NCBI GenBank assembly: GCA_029783825.1
Contig: JAREIK010003369.1
Coordinates: forward strand, 1-64,000
Origin: Sapria himalayana
Taxonomy: Eukaryota; Streptophyta; Magnoliopsida; Malpighiales; Rafflesiaceae
Reading direction: 5' to 3'
DNA: 64,000 nt
The notes under the pieces: generated by a model
What the model saw: only the letters and a program-made list of their open reading frames with translations
Told to the model about the DNA's origin: nothing
Database searches by the model: none
In this document: positions 12,536-27,600 of the stretch, piece by piece
How positions within the stretch are numbered: the stretch's first letter is position 1
How the letters are laid out: the number at the start of each line of letters is the position of its first letter
Translations under genes and position numbers: made by a program

Positions 12536-15500
12536 GTGGGTTTTTTTTTTTAATTTTATTTTTTTCTAAATTCTGGATTCTTTATATTTCTCCGAGATTC
12601 ACAGCGTTTCACCGTGCATGCATGTACTCCTATTTGCATGCTGGGTGATGAAGTGTTCATTTACTTATTAACTGCTATGTGAAAATGATTTCCAACGACG
12701 AACACATATAGTTATTGAATTTGTAATAAAGTTGCTGTTAACATTCTAATCCATAGCGCTGTTATTAAAGATATTTGAGTAGAATTCATACATATTTGTA
12801 ATAAGAACCACATACATCCAAAGTCACCGGCACTGACAGAGGCTTCTCCTGTATGTCCTCTGTTAAAAAATCCCGTGAGCAATATGATGCTACAGTGGTT
12901 AGCATAATAATTTAATTATTCTGACTATATACACTATACATACATACCTTAAATAAACAAAATATTAAAAATATTTTTTATGATTCTGGATAAATCTATT
13001 ATTTGGATCATGTCCTAAGTAAGATATCGGATTCTCAATATAAAATATATTGTATTATAATTCAATATTAATTATAATTCATATAACTATTAAATTATAA
13101 TTATACTTTAAAATAATTGATATTTTTTATTATTCAATATTGTAAAATTTTTTTATGTTAAGATTATAGATATTCATTGATTAAATTAAGTTATTAATAA
13201 TTTAATTTAATTAATCTCTAATTATTTTGTTGAGATTTTTTATTTAAATTATTTAAAATATTGGATTAAAAATTATCATAGGGTTTGACAATAACAAAAT
13301 AAGAATATTCAAGTGTACAAAAATAATAATCTTAACATAGTGTAATTTATTTCTAGATCATATTCTTTATAAATCAAAATAATAATCAAGTGTATAAAAA
13401 TTTTAATTACTTCAAAAATAAGAATAATAATATTTATAATAAGAATAGTATAATTTATTTTATATGTCAATACAAAATAATTATATCGTGGTGATCATGT
13501 TTAGTATATTCAATTATACTAGTATTAGAATTTAAAACACCATTTTTCATAGTCAAGATATACTTACTGAAATTTTATGCTATAATATTATCGATAGATT
13601 ACATAGTTATATATTGATTATGAATAATAAATTTATAATTTACAAGAATTGATGATTTAATTTGTTGTGCATAAACAAAATTTTTTGCATAAAATATCTA
13701 CTGTGTAGAATAATGAACATATGTATTAATGTTAATTCAACTAATTATAAATTCTTTTTTAAAAACAATAAAATAATGTAAACAAAGAAAAAAGATAAAC
13801 AATTAAAAATGATTTTTAGCATAAAGTAGTTCTAATAATCTCTCACTTTGACTTAAAATCATGCAATCACACATATAACTCTCATTCCTTTTACATATAT
13901 AGTAAAAGCTTTAGCTGTAGGACTTTTTGAAAAGGATTTGTGAAATTGTTTGTAGTTGTTATTTATATTATCATCACATCTATTTTTTATAATATCTCTT
14001 ATACTCAATGTATTTTGTCTTCTTGTGATTTAGTAATTTTTTAAAATTAATTACTACTTTATTATTATCATAATAAAATATAATAAGTAATTACATTAAA
14101 TGAAATGATTCCTAAATTTATTAGGAAGTTTTTGAGCAATGCAATATCCTTGGTTGCCTTTGATACTTTCACATGTTTGGCCTCAATGGTGGAATTAACA
14201 ACACAAGATTATTTAATGTTCCTTAAATAAATGGGTCTAATTCATAAGATAAATGCATAACCCATAATGGTTTTTATTATATACTCATCTAATTAAAAAT
14301 CTAAGTTTGTATACTCAAGTATGAGATTGTTCTCTTGGTATACTAATATATGATTTTTAGTATTTTTTAGTTACTTAATTATATGTTTTATTATTATCTA
14401 ATTTTTTTGGCATAGGTTAGATTGATATCTGCTTATATTGCTTATAACAAAATATGTATTATGTTTGGTATAAAATATTACATACATAAAGCTTCTTACT
14501 ACTGATGCATAATAAATTATTTTTATTTTTTCTATCTCACTAGGTATTTTGGTATATTGATCTTTTGATAGAGTGAATTTAAGTCTAAAAGAAGAATTTT
14601 TTTTGGAATCTTATATATTAAATTGAGTAAATATCTAATAAATATAAATAATTTAAGACACCCTATATTTTTTGTTTGTGATCTTTCAAAAGGTTAATCA
14701 TAAAAAAATGTGAATAGGCTAAGATATTAATCAAATATAATTGTCAGTACTTTAATATTTAATAAATATAAATAATCATAAAAAATATCTAATAAATATC
14801 ATATTGAATTGATTGCATAACTAGACTCAAACCTTAACCAAATGCAACAAATCCATATTATTATAAATGAGTAATATTTCAATGTATAATATCAAGAATA
14901 TTATCATGTTATCACATAGTTTCATATAAACATAATATTCATTTTGATATTAATCAAAGTCATAAAACTTAATGACTTGATCAAAATGAGTATTTTAAGA
15001 TTTAGTTGCTTATAATTTACATAATTTGTGCTCTTGGTTTTTTTTTTATGAAATTATCAGGATGCATCATAGTATTCTTCAAGATTCTAATTCAAAAATA
15101 TAATTTTTGTGTCTATCTATCAAATTTCATAATAATAATAAGTTGTAATGATAAGAGAATTTAGATTGACTTTAGCATGACTACCGGTTAAAAATGTTTT
15201 CTTATAATTAAATTTTTTTTGAATAAAATCTTTTGCAACAAGACTTGTTTTATATGTCTCAATATTATTATTTTTGTCATCTATTTTTTGTATATATTTA
15301 TTTGTACGTGGTGAGTTTTTTTTTTCCTTTAGGTGGTGCTATAAGATCCTAAACCTGATCGGAGTGCATTGACTATATATTTGATTTCATAATTTTTGCT
15401 AATATTCTGTATTTTTTCTAAAAGTATTTCGTCATTGTTTTCGAGATTTGTATCTACCTTGTTAGTAATTCTGTTATAAGATTTCTAAGAGTGTATGTCA

Positions 15501-18500
15501 TATAGGTTAATAAATAATCTTTCAACTATGATAAAACACTTATCTTTGTTGTATACTTGTAGTGACATGTTGCACATATACTAATCCATATGAATCATTA
15601 TAAACACTGTCCTTTGGCTGTACAACTGATAATTTAATGATAGGTTTATGATATTCTGTATTAATACCAGTGTCAATAATTATTCTATTACGATGAGGTA
15701 ATAAGATATATGAAATATTATCTTATAGTTTTTTTTGTATAATTAGTACTGAAGGAGTTTGTATTGGTTTATCTCTTTTCATTACTTTAAGAATAATCAT
15801 ATTTTTGTGCTTATAATTTGTTTTATAATATTATTATAGGAATTGGACACTGATGTTAAAAATGATTTTATGATCATTTAAATTATAAAATAAATCACGT
15901 TTAGTTCCTCTAGGATATCCCACATAGAAATAAAATTTTATTTTTGGTTTTAATTTTTTTGTTTTTCATTTTAGTACATATGCTTGAGAATTTAAAAAAT
16001 AAATTTGTTTTAGACTAGGTTTATGTCCAGCTCACAATTTAATTAGTGTAATAGGTAAAGACTTAAATGAAATTAATTCTAAAATTAAATAACTATTTCT
16101 AATGCATATTTATAGAATGAATCAGACATATTTGGATAAATTATCATTGATCTTATCATGTTAATAAAAGTTTTATTATCTCTTTCTATTATACAATTCT
16201 ATCATGGAATGACAATTGTAGATAATTGGAATGTAATAACTTTATCTAATAAATAATTTTTAAATTTTTTAAGAGGTATTTGTTATTATGATCAGATTGT
16301 ATTATCTTGATATATTTATTTTGATATTTATCTATTTCTATTTTGTACTCTTTAAAATTTTCAAAAGTATTTGTCATGTTATATATCAAAAAAATTTATC
16401 AGTATCTTATCTAATCATCAATGAAACTGATGAAATACTCAAAATAATCTTTTGCTTGGATAGTAATAGGTACACATAAATAAAAATGAACCATCTCCAG
16501 TGATTCTTATGATCTATTGCCCTTAGCCACAAAAGTTTGCTTGATAATATTTTTTTGTAAGTAGGATTTACATGTTGGAAGTGAATTCACTTTTAATGAA
16601 GAAAAAGATTCATCTTTAACCAGTTTTAAAATCTATCTTAGATTTATATGACTTAGACGTAAATATCAAAGATATGTCTGATTCATATAAGAAGAATATT
16701 TTTTTAATATGATAATATGTTGATATTATTTGACTTCCAGCCTTGAAGTTGAACATAAATAATATTAATAATATAAATATTGTTCTTTAATGCATCTTAA
16801 TAGATAAAATTCTTATTCAAGTGAGTTGTTATAAAATCATTGAACAAAAAAGAAAATCAATCGTTAACTAAATTAGAAATAAAAATCAAGTTTCTTCCAA
16901 TTGAAAGTATACGAGGATAATCTCTCAAAACTAAATGAATATTTATTTCAAATTGAAATAAGCTATCTTCCACTGTAATAACCATTGTCTTTGTATTATT
17001 TTTAATGTGAAGATTAATCTCATTATCATTTAGTTGCCTGTTTTCTTAGAATCGCGATAATGAATTATAAACATGATTAGTGATGCTCGTATCTACACAT
17101 CAAGTATTCATAGATATTATATCTAAACATATTTCAATAACTAGTAATTGAGGTTTACCTTGATTGTTCATATTGTTGAAATAAATTGGTCGTTATTTTT
17201 TTTAGTATCTTGATTGCTTACAATGCAAATATTTTTCTTGTCTTTTTTATTCTCACTTGCAATTTAGGAGCTGCCGAGGAATATAAGCATGTTTTTAAAA
17301 TTTTTTTTCTTATATTTTAAACAATTATGTTAAAGTACAATAAGGTTGATTCATGTTATAGTTTAGGCAGAATTGCCTATAAGAATTTAGTAATGACTGG
17401 AGAATAATATTATTATGAGAATCTACATCAATCTCAGCTCAAAAGATTTCTAATTTATTTATAAGATTAATCATCTTCCGAACATGATTTCTTATTAGGA
17501 TGTTTTCACTTATAGTAATATTTATAACACCCCTCATGATTTTTTGTCTGGCAAAAGATGTCCGATTTGCAAATATTTCTTTAATATTATACATCATATC
17601 ATATGCAATAGTCATGAATTGATATTGATGCTGATGCTGGAATATATTTGACATAAAAAACATAATATAATATTTAAAACATATTATCAACTTTTATCTA
17701 TTTTTTATACTGCATGACTTCTTCATCGGTTGCACCTTGATGAGGTTTATCTGGGTATAGATCTTTGAGTACAAACTTATAATTTTCAATAGTCAAGATA
17801 ATGTCAAAGTTTCTTTTTCAATCTATATAATTAATTTATTCAAGTTTATTCTCTTTGAGAATAGTGGCGAGCAGGTTGAAAGATAATTTTTTTTAAAATG
17901 CTTAAAAAATTTATATTGACATTATTAGCTTGAATTTTATTATAATAATTGATTTCCTCAACTAATTTTTGAATGAATTTGTTATTAGTCTGATATATTA
18001 TGAATAATATGGATCGATGGGAGGACATGAACTGTTCATTATTTGTTCAGATAGATTTAACTTCTTATTAATTTTGTTATCTATGTAGCAAGTTATCTCA
18101 AATAAATTTAACTGATGACTTATCTTTGGTATTATAAACAATAATAGTGAATTAGATAGAAAGAATATTATTATTCATAGGTAAGTATAAATTATCACAT
18201 AATTTTAAATTGATTATTCCTTAAATGAACAATTGAGATAAAGAAACAATTTATTTAAATAATATGCAGAATTACCTAATTGTGATTTATGCTAAATGCA
18301 CTTGTAAGCTAGTTAGTTTGATAGAGGGAAGTTATCAAGAATAACATGTTAACTGACTTGCACAACTTTCAAATCAGTGGTTGAGACTATAAGATTCATT
18401 ATAAATAAATTTTTTCCCCCACCGAGATATTTTAAAATCAAAGACTTATTTTAAAATCAAACATGCAGCTTTGTGAAATATGTATATGTGAAGTTTTTTC

Positions 18501-18593
18501 ACCATCGACACATAATTATCATACTAGTTGTTATTCTAACTGAAGGTTATGCACATATGTCATCACATTCAAAACTACATACATTCACATGCC

Positions 18594-18635
<42 letters not shown>

Positions 18636-21600
18636 CATGCCACAAGATACACACATATATATACATGCATATTCACATCCCACAACATATATATAATTAT
18701 ATGCAACGAATACATGATGACTAAGCATCTCGTATATTCAAATGTTGAACACTTCAATTATATTAGTTTTAGGACACTTATAATCGTAGACTTTCCAAGA
18801 GGAAGTTTATAGCTTGAGTTAGTGCTCTAAATTGGATTGAATTTGCCCAGTTTAAATAATAATGGTTTGGGGGTAGTTTCCCAAAATAAAAAAAAAATAG
18901 AATTTGCCTTGGTTTTGGAATTTTGGCAGTGATTTTCGCCACTCATAGTCTTTGCCACCATGAGCTCCGCCATGTGCATCGCCATTGACTATAACCACCA
19001 TACAATTTACCATTGTTGGTTATGTCATCCATTGTAGATATTGTTGCTGGCTACAGATAACATCATCAGTACTATCATTGGCCATGACAGCCACCACATA
19101 TATCATCCCTGGAAATGAGTGCCACCACTTGCACTATTGTAGGCTGGGACAACAACTGCAGATATTGTTGGCAACAAATGTCACCATTGACATTGTTGGC
19201 TATAACAACCACCGTTGTTACAAAATATCAAGGAGAAGTGCAAAATTACAATCCCATGTGAAAAATTACACAAAACAAGTGCAAAATACGACCCATAAAC
19301 AAAAAATCATAACACTCATAACTAGAAACCATAAAATATAGATAGATTGTTTAACTCTATCAATAGAGGCTAGAATGCCTTTGTCTAAGCAAGACAACTA
19401 CATATTCATCAAAACCTAACATAAAATTATATGATTTTTTTACTATTTCACCCTGATATCATTATTGGAAAATTGGGGATTTAAAAAATCCTCCAAACTG
19501 ATGATGTTTGTATGGTAGTTTTATTTGAGTAGAATTCATTTATATTTCTAACAAAAACAACATACCACCAAAATCATCGGCTTTGGTAGAGGCTTCTCAT
19601 TGTGTTCTTTATTCCAAAATTCAATGAGGAAGATGATGCTATAGTTGTTAGTGTTGTTTGTGCTATCTACCCCACAACTAAAAAAATTATAAAAATAGTC
19701 ACATTAAAAGTGTCATTTTGATTTATATTTAAAAATTTGTTATTAAAGATTTTAATTGTTTATATATGTATTTATATAATAAAAAATAATTTAATACAAA
19801 TCAGGTAATTTGATTTAATAATAAGATTAAATAATTTGATTCTAATCAAATTAATTATTTTGATTTTATATAAACCCATACTTCTAATAAATAAAAATTT
19901 TTAAAATATTATTTAAACCTCTGGATAAGGTGATGAAAGAAACCTTGGACTAAATAAGATTTTGAGCTTCTAATATAAATTATATTATATTATAATTTAT
20001 ATTAATTATAATTCATATTATTATAAAATTATAATTATACTCTCTTACTTATTTAAAATAATTTGTGTTTTTAATTATTTAATACTTATTAAATTTTTCA
20101 TATTAAGATTATAAATATCTATTGATTGAATTAAATTATTAATAATCTAATTCAATCAATCTTTAATTATTTTTTTAAAATTTTTCGCTTAACTTATTTA
20201 AAAGATTAGATCAAAATTTATCTGTAAGGTTTGACAATATCAAAACTTATAAATTTTTTAAGAACATATTATTAATTTTTCTAATAAAACAAAGATTTAA
20301 TCAATAATCAATATTCATCATATACTTGATAAAATTATTCAATTCATGAAATTTTTTAAATTAATTTCTAGATCATATTTTTTATGATTCAAAATAATTA
20401 TTAATAAATATACACAAATATTAATTTAATAATAAGAGTAACAATATTTATAATAATAATGATATATTTTATTTTATATATCAGTATAAAATAATCACAT
20501 CGTGGTGATCTCGTTCAATATATTTAAGTATAATAGTAGCGTAGGTTAGATTTTTACTATTCACCATAGTCAAGATAGATATACTAAAATTTTATACTAT
20601 AATCTTTTTGATAAATTATTTATTTTTATCTAGATTGTGAATAATAAAATTATATTCCATATGAATTAATAATTTGATCTTCTGCGTGTAAGCTGAATTC
20701 TGCATTACAAATTATCTATTGTGTAGAATTAAATGATACACATATTTTCATAAATTTATCTCATAGTAAATTTTTTAATTTAAACAAGAAAATGATCTAA
20801 GCCAAGAAAAAAATAAAATGATTAAAAATGATTTTTATCATAAAATAGATTCAACAAAGAGTTATTGAATTTGGAATTAAGTTGCTATTAACATTCTAAC
20901 ATGATATCGACTTTGAATCTTTTCTTTTGCCACATATTCTAATATTTTTATTATATGTATCAAATTTGAAAGTGATGTTATATCTAATCAACAGGACTGA
21001 AGAAGTTGCTTTCAGCTTCAATGGAGGAAAAGATTCAATTGTAGGTGTAATATTTTTTGTTCTTTCTTTCAAATCCTTCTCTAATTGTTTATGTTAATTT
21101 TAATATGGTGCCTTGATGTTTAGGTTTTGCTGCACCTACTTAGGGCTGGCAACTGTTTGTTTCAAAAGGATCATAGTTGTTCAATTGGTGATTGGACAAG
21201 GTTTCCTATTAAAACAATATATTTTGAGAGTTCTTCATCCTTCTCTGAAATCAACACATTTACATATGAGACTGCTTCTTGGTAAGGATCAGCACATTAC
21301 AGGACTTGATAAAAAATTTATTTTTATCAGCATTTGGTTCTTTTGATTTTTGACCTAAGTGAGCATTTGATAAAGTTGACTTAATTATTTTTGTTTCCCT
21401 TCTATTTGAGCTGGGCTTTGAACCAAAATATGTGTAGGTTTTTTCACTTTAAACCTAACCTAAACAATAACACAATCTGAACTAACTGAATGGGTGACTA
21501 CAAGTTTTTTTTGGAGACTGGGTTTGTTGGCCTGGGCTGGACAGGTTACTCCATTTGTGGATTTTACACCAAATGAATGACTTATTTTTTTTTCTTATGT

Positions 21601-24600
21601 ATTAATTGCAACCTGTTGGATTCAATTATCAATAAAATGAATGTTCAATTTTTTTTCTGGCACATATGTTCATGACTTCAAATAATTCAATACATGTTAT
21701 GAATTCTTATCTGTGGACAGCTATGGCTTGCAATTAGAAATAATTAAATCAGACTTCAAAATCGGATTAGAGAATTTGCTGAAAGCTTCTCCAATCAAAG
21801 CCATATTCCTCGGTGTTCGAATTGGTGATCCTACTGCAGTATGTAGTTGTGTGTTGATGAACACTATTGAAGATTGTAATGTAACTGATTGTTGATTGCT
21901 AGCTTTCTTTAATTGCAGACAGGCCAGGAACAATTTTCCCCTAGTTCATCTGGATGGCCACCTTTTATGAGAGTGAATCCCATCTTAGATTGGTCTTACA
22001 GGTCTACTTTCTAAACTCTTGAGTTCTTTGTGCTATATCAATATTTTATGATTAGAAGTCTGCATAATTTGCATATTAGATAAAACACAATTCATTTCAA
22101 AATGAGTTGTTAATATTGCTTCTAATATTATTTGTTATTAATTGACACATTATAAAGAAGCAAAATGTAATTTTGTCAAAAAAAATTTGGGAAAGCTTGC
22201 TTATGATAATATATATTTATATTAGAGATTAGGTCACAAGTATTTTTACCAAGTTACAGAAGGGATGATACCCAATTTTTTCATGTTTGATAGACATGAT
22301 ATACAAATATTGTATTTTTTATTCTCTTATTTTCTCTCTCACCTTTTCGTTTTTGAATTTCTGAAAATCCAAACATGATATTAAAGCTTTCTAGGGTTGT
22401 GGTGTTGTGGGGTTCAAATGTAGGTGGCGCATCATGCACAAGTGCTAATTACATGTAACACTTGCATTTTTCACTTGTAATGGCAACACTTTTATTTTGT
22501 CCCTGCTTTCATGGTGGTGTGAATATTGTGTAGTGTCGTGGTGGTACAATAGTTTTGTGGTGGTTTACTTTGGCGTCTTTTGTAGTAATTTTTTTTGGTG
22601 GGTTTCATGGTGGTTTACTGAGTGGTTTTCATGATGGTTTAATGAGTGGTTTTCATGCTGATTTATTGAGTGGTTTTCATGATGGTTTACTGAGTGATTT
22701 TCATGATGGTTTATTGAGTGGTTTTCATGATGGTTTACTGAGTCATTTTCATGACGGTTTACTGAGTGGTTTTCATGGAATCATGGTGATTTACTGAGTG
22801 GTTTTCATGGCGGGTTGCTGAGTGGTTTTCATGGCGGTTTATTGAGTGGTTTTCATGGCGGTTTATTGAGTGGTTTTCATGGCGGTTTGCTGAGTGGTTT
22901 TCATGGCGGTTTACTGAGTGGTTTTCATGGCGGTTTACAGAGTGATTTTCATGGTGGTTTACTGAGTGGTTTTCATGGTGGTTTCCCAAATGGTTTTTGT
23001 GGTGGTTTTCTGAATGTTTTTTGTGGTGGTTTTCTGAATGTTTTTTGTGGTGGTTTCCTGCATGTTTTTTGTGGTGATTTTCTGAATGTTTTTTTGTGGT
23101 GGTTTCTTGCATGTTTTTTGTGTTGGTTTCCTACATGTTTTTTGTGTTGGTTTCCTACATGTTTTTTGTGTTGGTTTCCTAAATGTTTTTTTGTGGTGGT
23201 TTACTTGGTGGTTTTCATGGTGGTTCTTATGGTGGTGTTGTGATGGTGTCGTGACGGGCAATGGACATACTGTGGTGGTGTAGTGATTGTGCAATGTGTC
23301 ATGGTGGTATAGTGATTGTGCAATGTGTCATGGTGGTGTAGTGATTGTGCAATGTGTCATGGTGGTGTAGTGATTGTGCAATGTGTCATGGTGGTGCATT
23401 GATTGTTCAATGTGCCATTGTGGTGCAATAGTTGAGCCATGTTGGTGTAGCAATTGTGTCGTGGTTGTGTCATGGTGATCCAATAGTTGTGCCATGGTAG
23501 TGTGGTGGTGGTGCAATGGTTGTGCCACAATGTTGTGGTGGTGTCATGATTGTGCCATAATGTTGTAGTGGTGTCATGGTTGTGCCTAGAGGTGTCATAC
23601 GGGCTGTGCTGGGCCGGCTAGGTATGGTTTTAGGCCACCCAATCGGGCTACTGTGCTGGGCCAGACATGACATGGTTTTCACCTTATCTGCTCACTATTT
23701 TACTTTAGATTTTTAAATTATATATTTTATAGCTAATATTCATGTTCCATGTAATCATATTTATTTTATTCTATTTGTATATTCTAAAACTTATAATGCT
23801 ATTATGGTCAATAATATCATTGTATGGATTAGAAGATATGATAATATTAATGTTAACATTTTTCTTTTGACATAAGTTTTATATGTATTAGAATTTTATT
23901 ATAATTTATTTTCTGCCACTTATTTTATGAAATAAGAAGATTGTGATATTTTTTATTTTCTTCTAATACCTATATGTAGGATTAACATGTCAGATATGTG
24001 GTTATCTTTGAGATTGAGTGAGGTGGACTGTACATCTTCTGACATTCTCTAGGTTGAAATATTCATCATTAATCATGGAATATATCAATTAAGAAAACAT
24101 AATAAATTTAACATATCTGGAGGGTACTAGGAGCAATCCATTTGATTTGAATCACTTAAATATGTGAGTTATTTTATTATATTTGTTGATAATTATATTT
24201 GATACACATGGTTATCAATATTTAAGAAAAAAATTTATTTTTTTAATAAAATTTTATTAAAAAATAAAAAATTAGTTTGAATGTGACATTGAGATATTGA
24301 GAAGTGATAAATTATTATAGTATATTCTTTATTAGATTTTTATTTCGTTAAAGAGTAATACATAATTTATTAGAAATCTTGTGCTAGTACTTTTATACAG
24401 AATGAAATAATCGAGAGGAAGAATTAATATCTAATTGAGATAACTGAGACACTTTTATTATATCCGTGTTTCAAGAAGTTTTTAGAAAGAAGTGTTAATT
24501 GGCAACTTCTTATTCAATTGAATGTCTTTTGTTCTCTTAGACCGTATCTCATACTAACTATTATACCTAAGAAAGATATATTTTTATCTTTAACTTAATA

Positions 24601-27600
24601 TTTTTGAGTATGCTTGTTTTATTCAAAATCTTTATTTAAATAGAGAGAAGATGATTACTTGTACTATCAAGTACATTAGTATTCATAAAGGGTATATATT
24701 TTTTCACTAGAGATAAGAAGTGATTATGTGTGTTGGTGTCATACTCTTTGATGAGAGGCCATTATTTAAGTACTCGATCAAAGAATATGCACCTTTAGAC
24801 ACTGTAGTGGTTGATACATAACTTATTCTCATGTCTTGTTTTTACTCCTTCCATTGGGGTAATATCTGATATTGCTCTAGTGTTTACTTTCAATACTATT
24901 AGCATTATTAACTTTGAGGATAGTAGTGACCCCTTTCATAGGGTATTGCAATAGGGATATGAGTATAATGTTAGTGTTTCATTGGACATGAGATATGAGT
25001 CTCATCATGAGATATGAGTCTCATCAACTTTCATCAAGAGATGAAAGTTGTAATACTTGAAAGTCCTCACCTAAATATTTATTGAATTATATCTTGTTTC
25101 CTAAAAAAATAAGATAAATAATTATTATGATGTCTATCTAGTATAATGATAGTGCACAATTATGATATTGACTACTTGTCAATTTTTGTGGGTTAGTCTT
25201 TTTTTGAAGGAGCATTATCTATTATTTCAAAAATGGTATTTTACTATGACAACCATATGAATCAACACATTTTTGCTTACTTAGTGTCCTAAGAGCTAAT
25301 CATAATATTATCAATTATGATTGTCTATGTATAATTTGGAAGATTCAATAATCATTGTTTATGTATCTACCAATGAATAAATTATAGATTTTTTCACAGA
25401 AGCTTTCAAAGGATCATATATTACTTTATTTTCTTTTAAGATGGATGTTTATGATATGTACACATCATTTTGGGAGAGTATTAAAATTTGTAATTATTTT
25501 ATTTTTTATTTTTTGGGAGCACTTAGTGGTATGGGTTGCCCGAATCATATAAATTGTCTATGTTATATTTTATAAACATGCTTCTTATAATTGATACAAT
25601 TTTCTTTTTCCTATTCTCCTCTTTTATCTCTTTCGTCTCTTTCTTTCCTTGAATTTTTTGTGGACGAAACTCTAAATCGGTCACACCTTTTTGTTACTTT
25701 GAAATGTTTCTAAATATTTTTTAGGCAAAAGTGATAATAATTGAAAATTTTTTGATCTACTGAATATTATCTTTTATTTTTTTAGGTCATATCTCATATA
25801 AGCTTTTGTATACAAGAGATTTTTTTTTGTTTTTCACTAAATATTTTTTATTGTATTTATTCTTTTTAGGATCTCTCTCTTAGCTGAGAGGGGATGGTTT
25901 CTCATGACATCACTTATGCCTTCCTTTGGTACTCTACTACTCTAGTAATCAGAAGTGGTTGTTTGCTACTTACAAGAGGCTAGAAAGATCATTTTATGCG
26001 TGAATGTGATGTTTTTTGTGGATATATCCTTTTTTAATGATTATATTCAAAAAGACACATCTTCCAACATCATAGGAATATGATCATTTTTTTTCTTGTC
26101 TAGCTGTTGCTTCTTCCAAAGTGACAATTTAATTGATTTTTGCACATGATACTATTAGTTTAATTAATTTTGAGGAGAATAATAAGATATCTCATGATGT
26201 CTCATCTAAGAGAAGCACGATCACGGACACGGACACGGGAATACGATACGGCAGGTTACGAGGACACGACAAATTCAAAAAAATTAGGATGCGGATATGG
26301 CTAGGATATAATATGATAATAAAAATAAAAATTATTATTTATAAATATTAGGTATCTTATAAAATAATATATTTTATTTTATTTTATTTTCGTACCATTT
26401 CCACGTGTCCGGGTATCCAACAAGCGGACACGCCTATAAGGAGCCGTATTCGTGCTTCCTTGTGTCTCATTATACGAAGACTCTGCGAGGCTTTTTTGGA
26501 TTTGAGTTAGGAGGAGTCTAGTGTGAGTGTTCAACATGACACGAAGTATGAGTCTTCTTTGAATTGGTAGATAAAGTGTGAGTGTCTTAGTGATTCCAAC
26601 TTAAAAATATAAACTAGATGGATATGTCCATATCTTTTCTTAGTTGAGTTACTATGTTAATTGATTCAGTTTAAATTATTAACTCAAATTTTTTAATTAT
26701 TCTACAAAAGGAATAGATGATAAGTTCTATTCAATATTTATTGCTATATATATTTTCTTATTATCATCTTAATACTATATATTTTGATTCCTTGTTTTCT
26801 CTTGATAATTATAAAATTTTCAATTGAGATGTTTAATTATCTAAGATACTGATATGTTAGATAAAGTATGTACAATCAATTTCAATCATATATATGATAT
26901 TCCGAAATCTATAGGTAAGTTTGTCGGTGGGTGAACACCATGAAGATTAGATTAGAAGATAATATTAATTAGTTTAAGATTAGGTTGATAGCCAAGATAT
27001 TTACACAAATTAATGTTGTAAATTGTTTTGATACTTTTTCTCCCATGGTCAAAATAATGACTATTGATTTATTATATTTTATTGTTATTAATCTCATGTT
27101 GATTATATATCAACTTTACATGATAAATATATTTTTTTACATTGATTTCGATGAAAAAGTATTCTTGTAGTAACTATTAAGTTTTACTATTATGGTGTGA
27201 TTCAATAGATTTTTATTTATACTTATCATTTTTGGCCTTGGTAAAAATGTATTAGATTAGTTTTGTTTTTACTAAATATAGAGTAAGAGGACAATCTATG
27301 ATTTTAGTACTATATGTTAATATTATTTTGATTATAATAAATGATTAGCTAAATATATTTTTATGAAAATGCTTAGCAGATTGCTACTATCTTTTCTCTT
27401 CTCCGAGGCAAAATTGTGTGAGTTATCTCAACTTAAATATATATATGTTTATGCTATGATTTTTTGAATTAATGAAAAATAGATTTTACTTTTCATCTCT
27501 TATTTCTCCTCTCCCCTCTCTCCTTAATTCCATGAAAGCCTACATAATTTTTTTAATTTATTGTATATTAATAATTTCAATGTAATATTTAACTAAAATC

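Larger units (their letters stand above)
12777..20856 (-). mobile_element. Minus-strand Copia retrotransposon in intron 1
   Basis: Two related LTRs flank Copia coding text read leftward. The 5' LTR lies at about 19466-20856. A primer-binding-like sequence (rc TGATATCAGGG, 19450-19462) precedes gag. The 3' LTR is at about 12777-13837, with a classic polypurine tract GTCAAAGTGAGA (- strand, 13841-13852) at its edge. The LTR copies share landmarks such as TTTGAGTAGAATTCAT, GAGGCTTCTC, GATGATGCTA, GGTTTGACAAT and CGTGGTGATC. The left LTR lacks its outermost part. Internal coding is degraded. Confidence 0.78.
24100..27180 (+). pseudogene. Decayed + strand Copia pol in intron 5
   Basis: Frames between 24120 and 24620 read as a Copia integrase core with many stops. 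Towards 24740 the text reads [12 protein letters not shown], a post-integrase block. Reverse transcriptase is recovered at 26930-27170, where [20 protein letters not shown] followed by SPMVKIMTI matches the KARLVAKGFTQ...ETFSPVAK block. A possible nested LTR start after a purine run lies near 25475. A hAT MITE is inserted at 26206-26462. Stops and shifts make it non-functional. A relative with the same reading order lies in intron 7 (30480-32800). Confidence 0.75.

Noticed and set aside
22555..23294. Open frames with 8-residue repeats (LLSGFHDG on +, NHHENHSV on -), looking like a repetitive secreted or silk-like protein
   Set aside because: They follow only from the 24-bp period, exist on both strands at once and lie in intron 5 between two solid exons.
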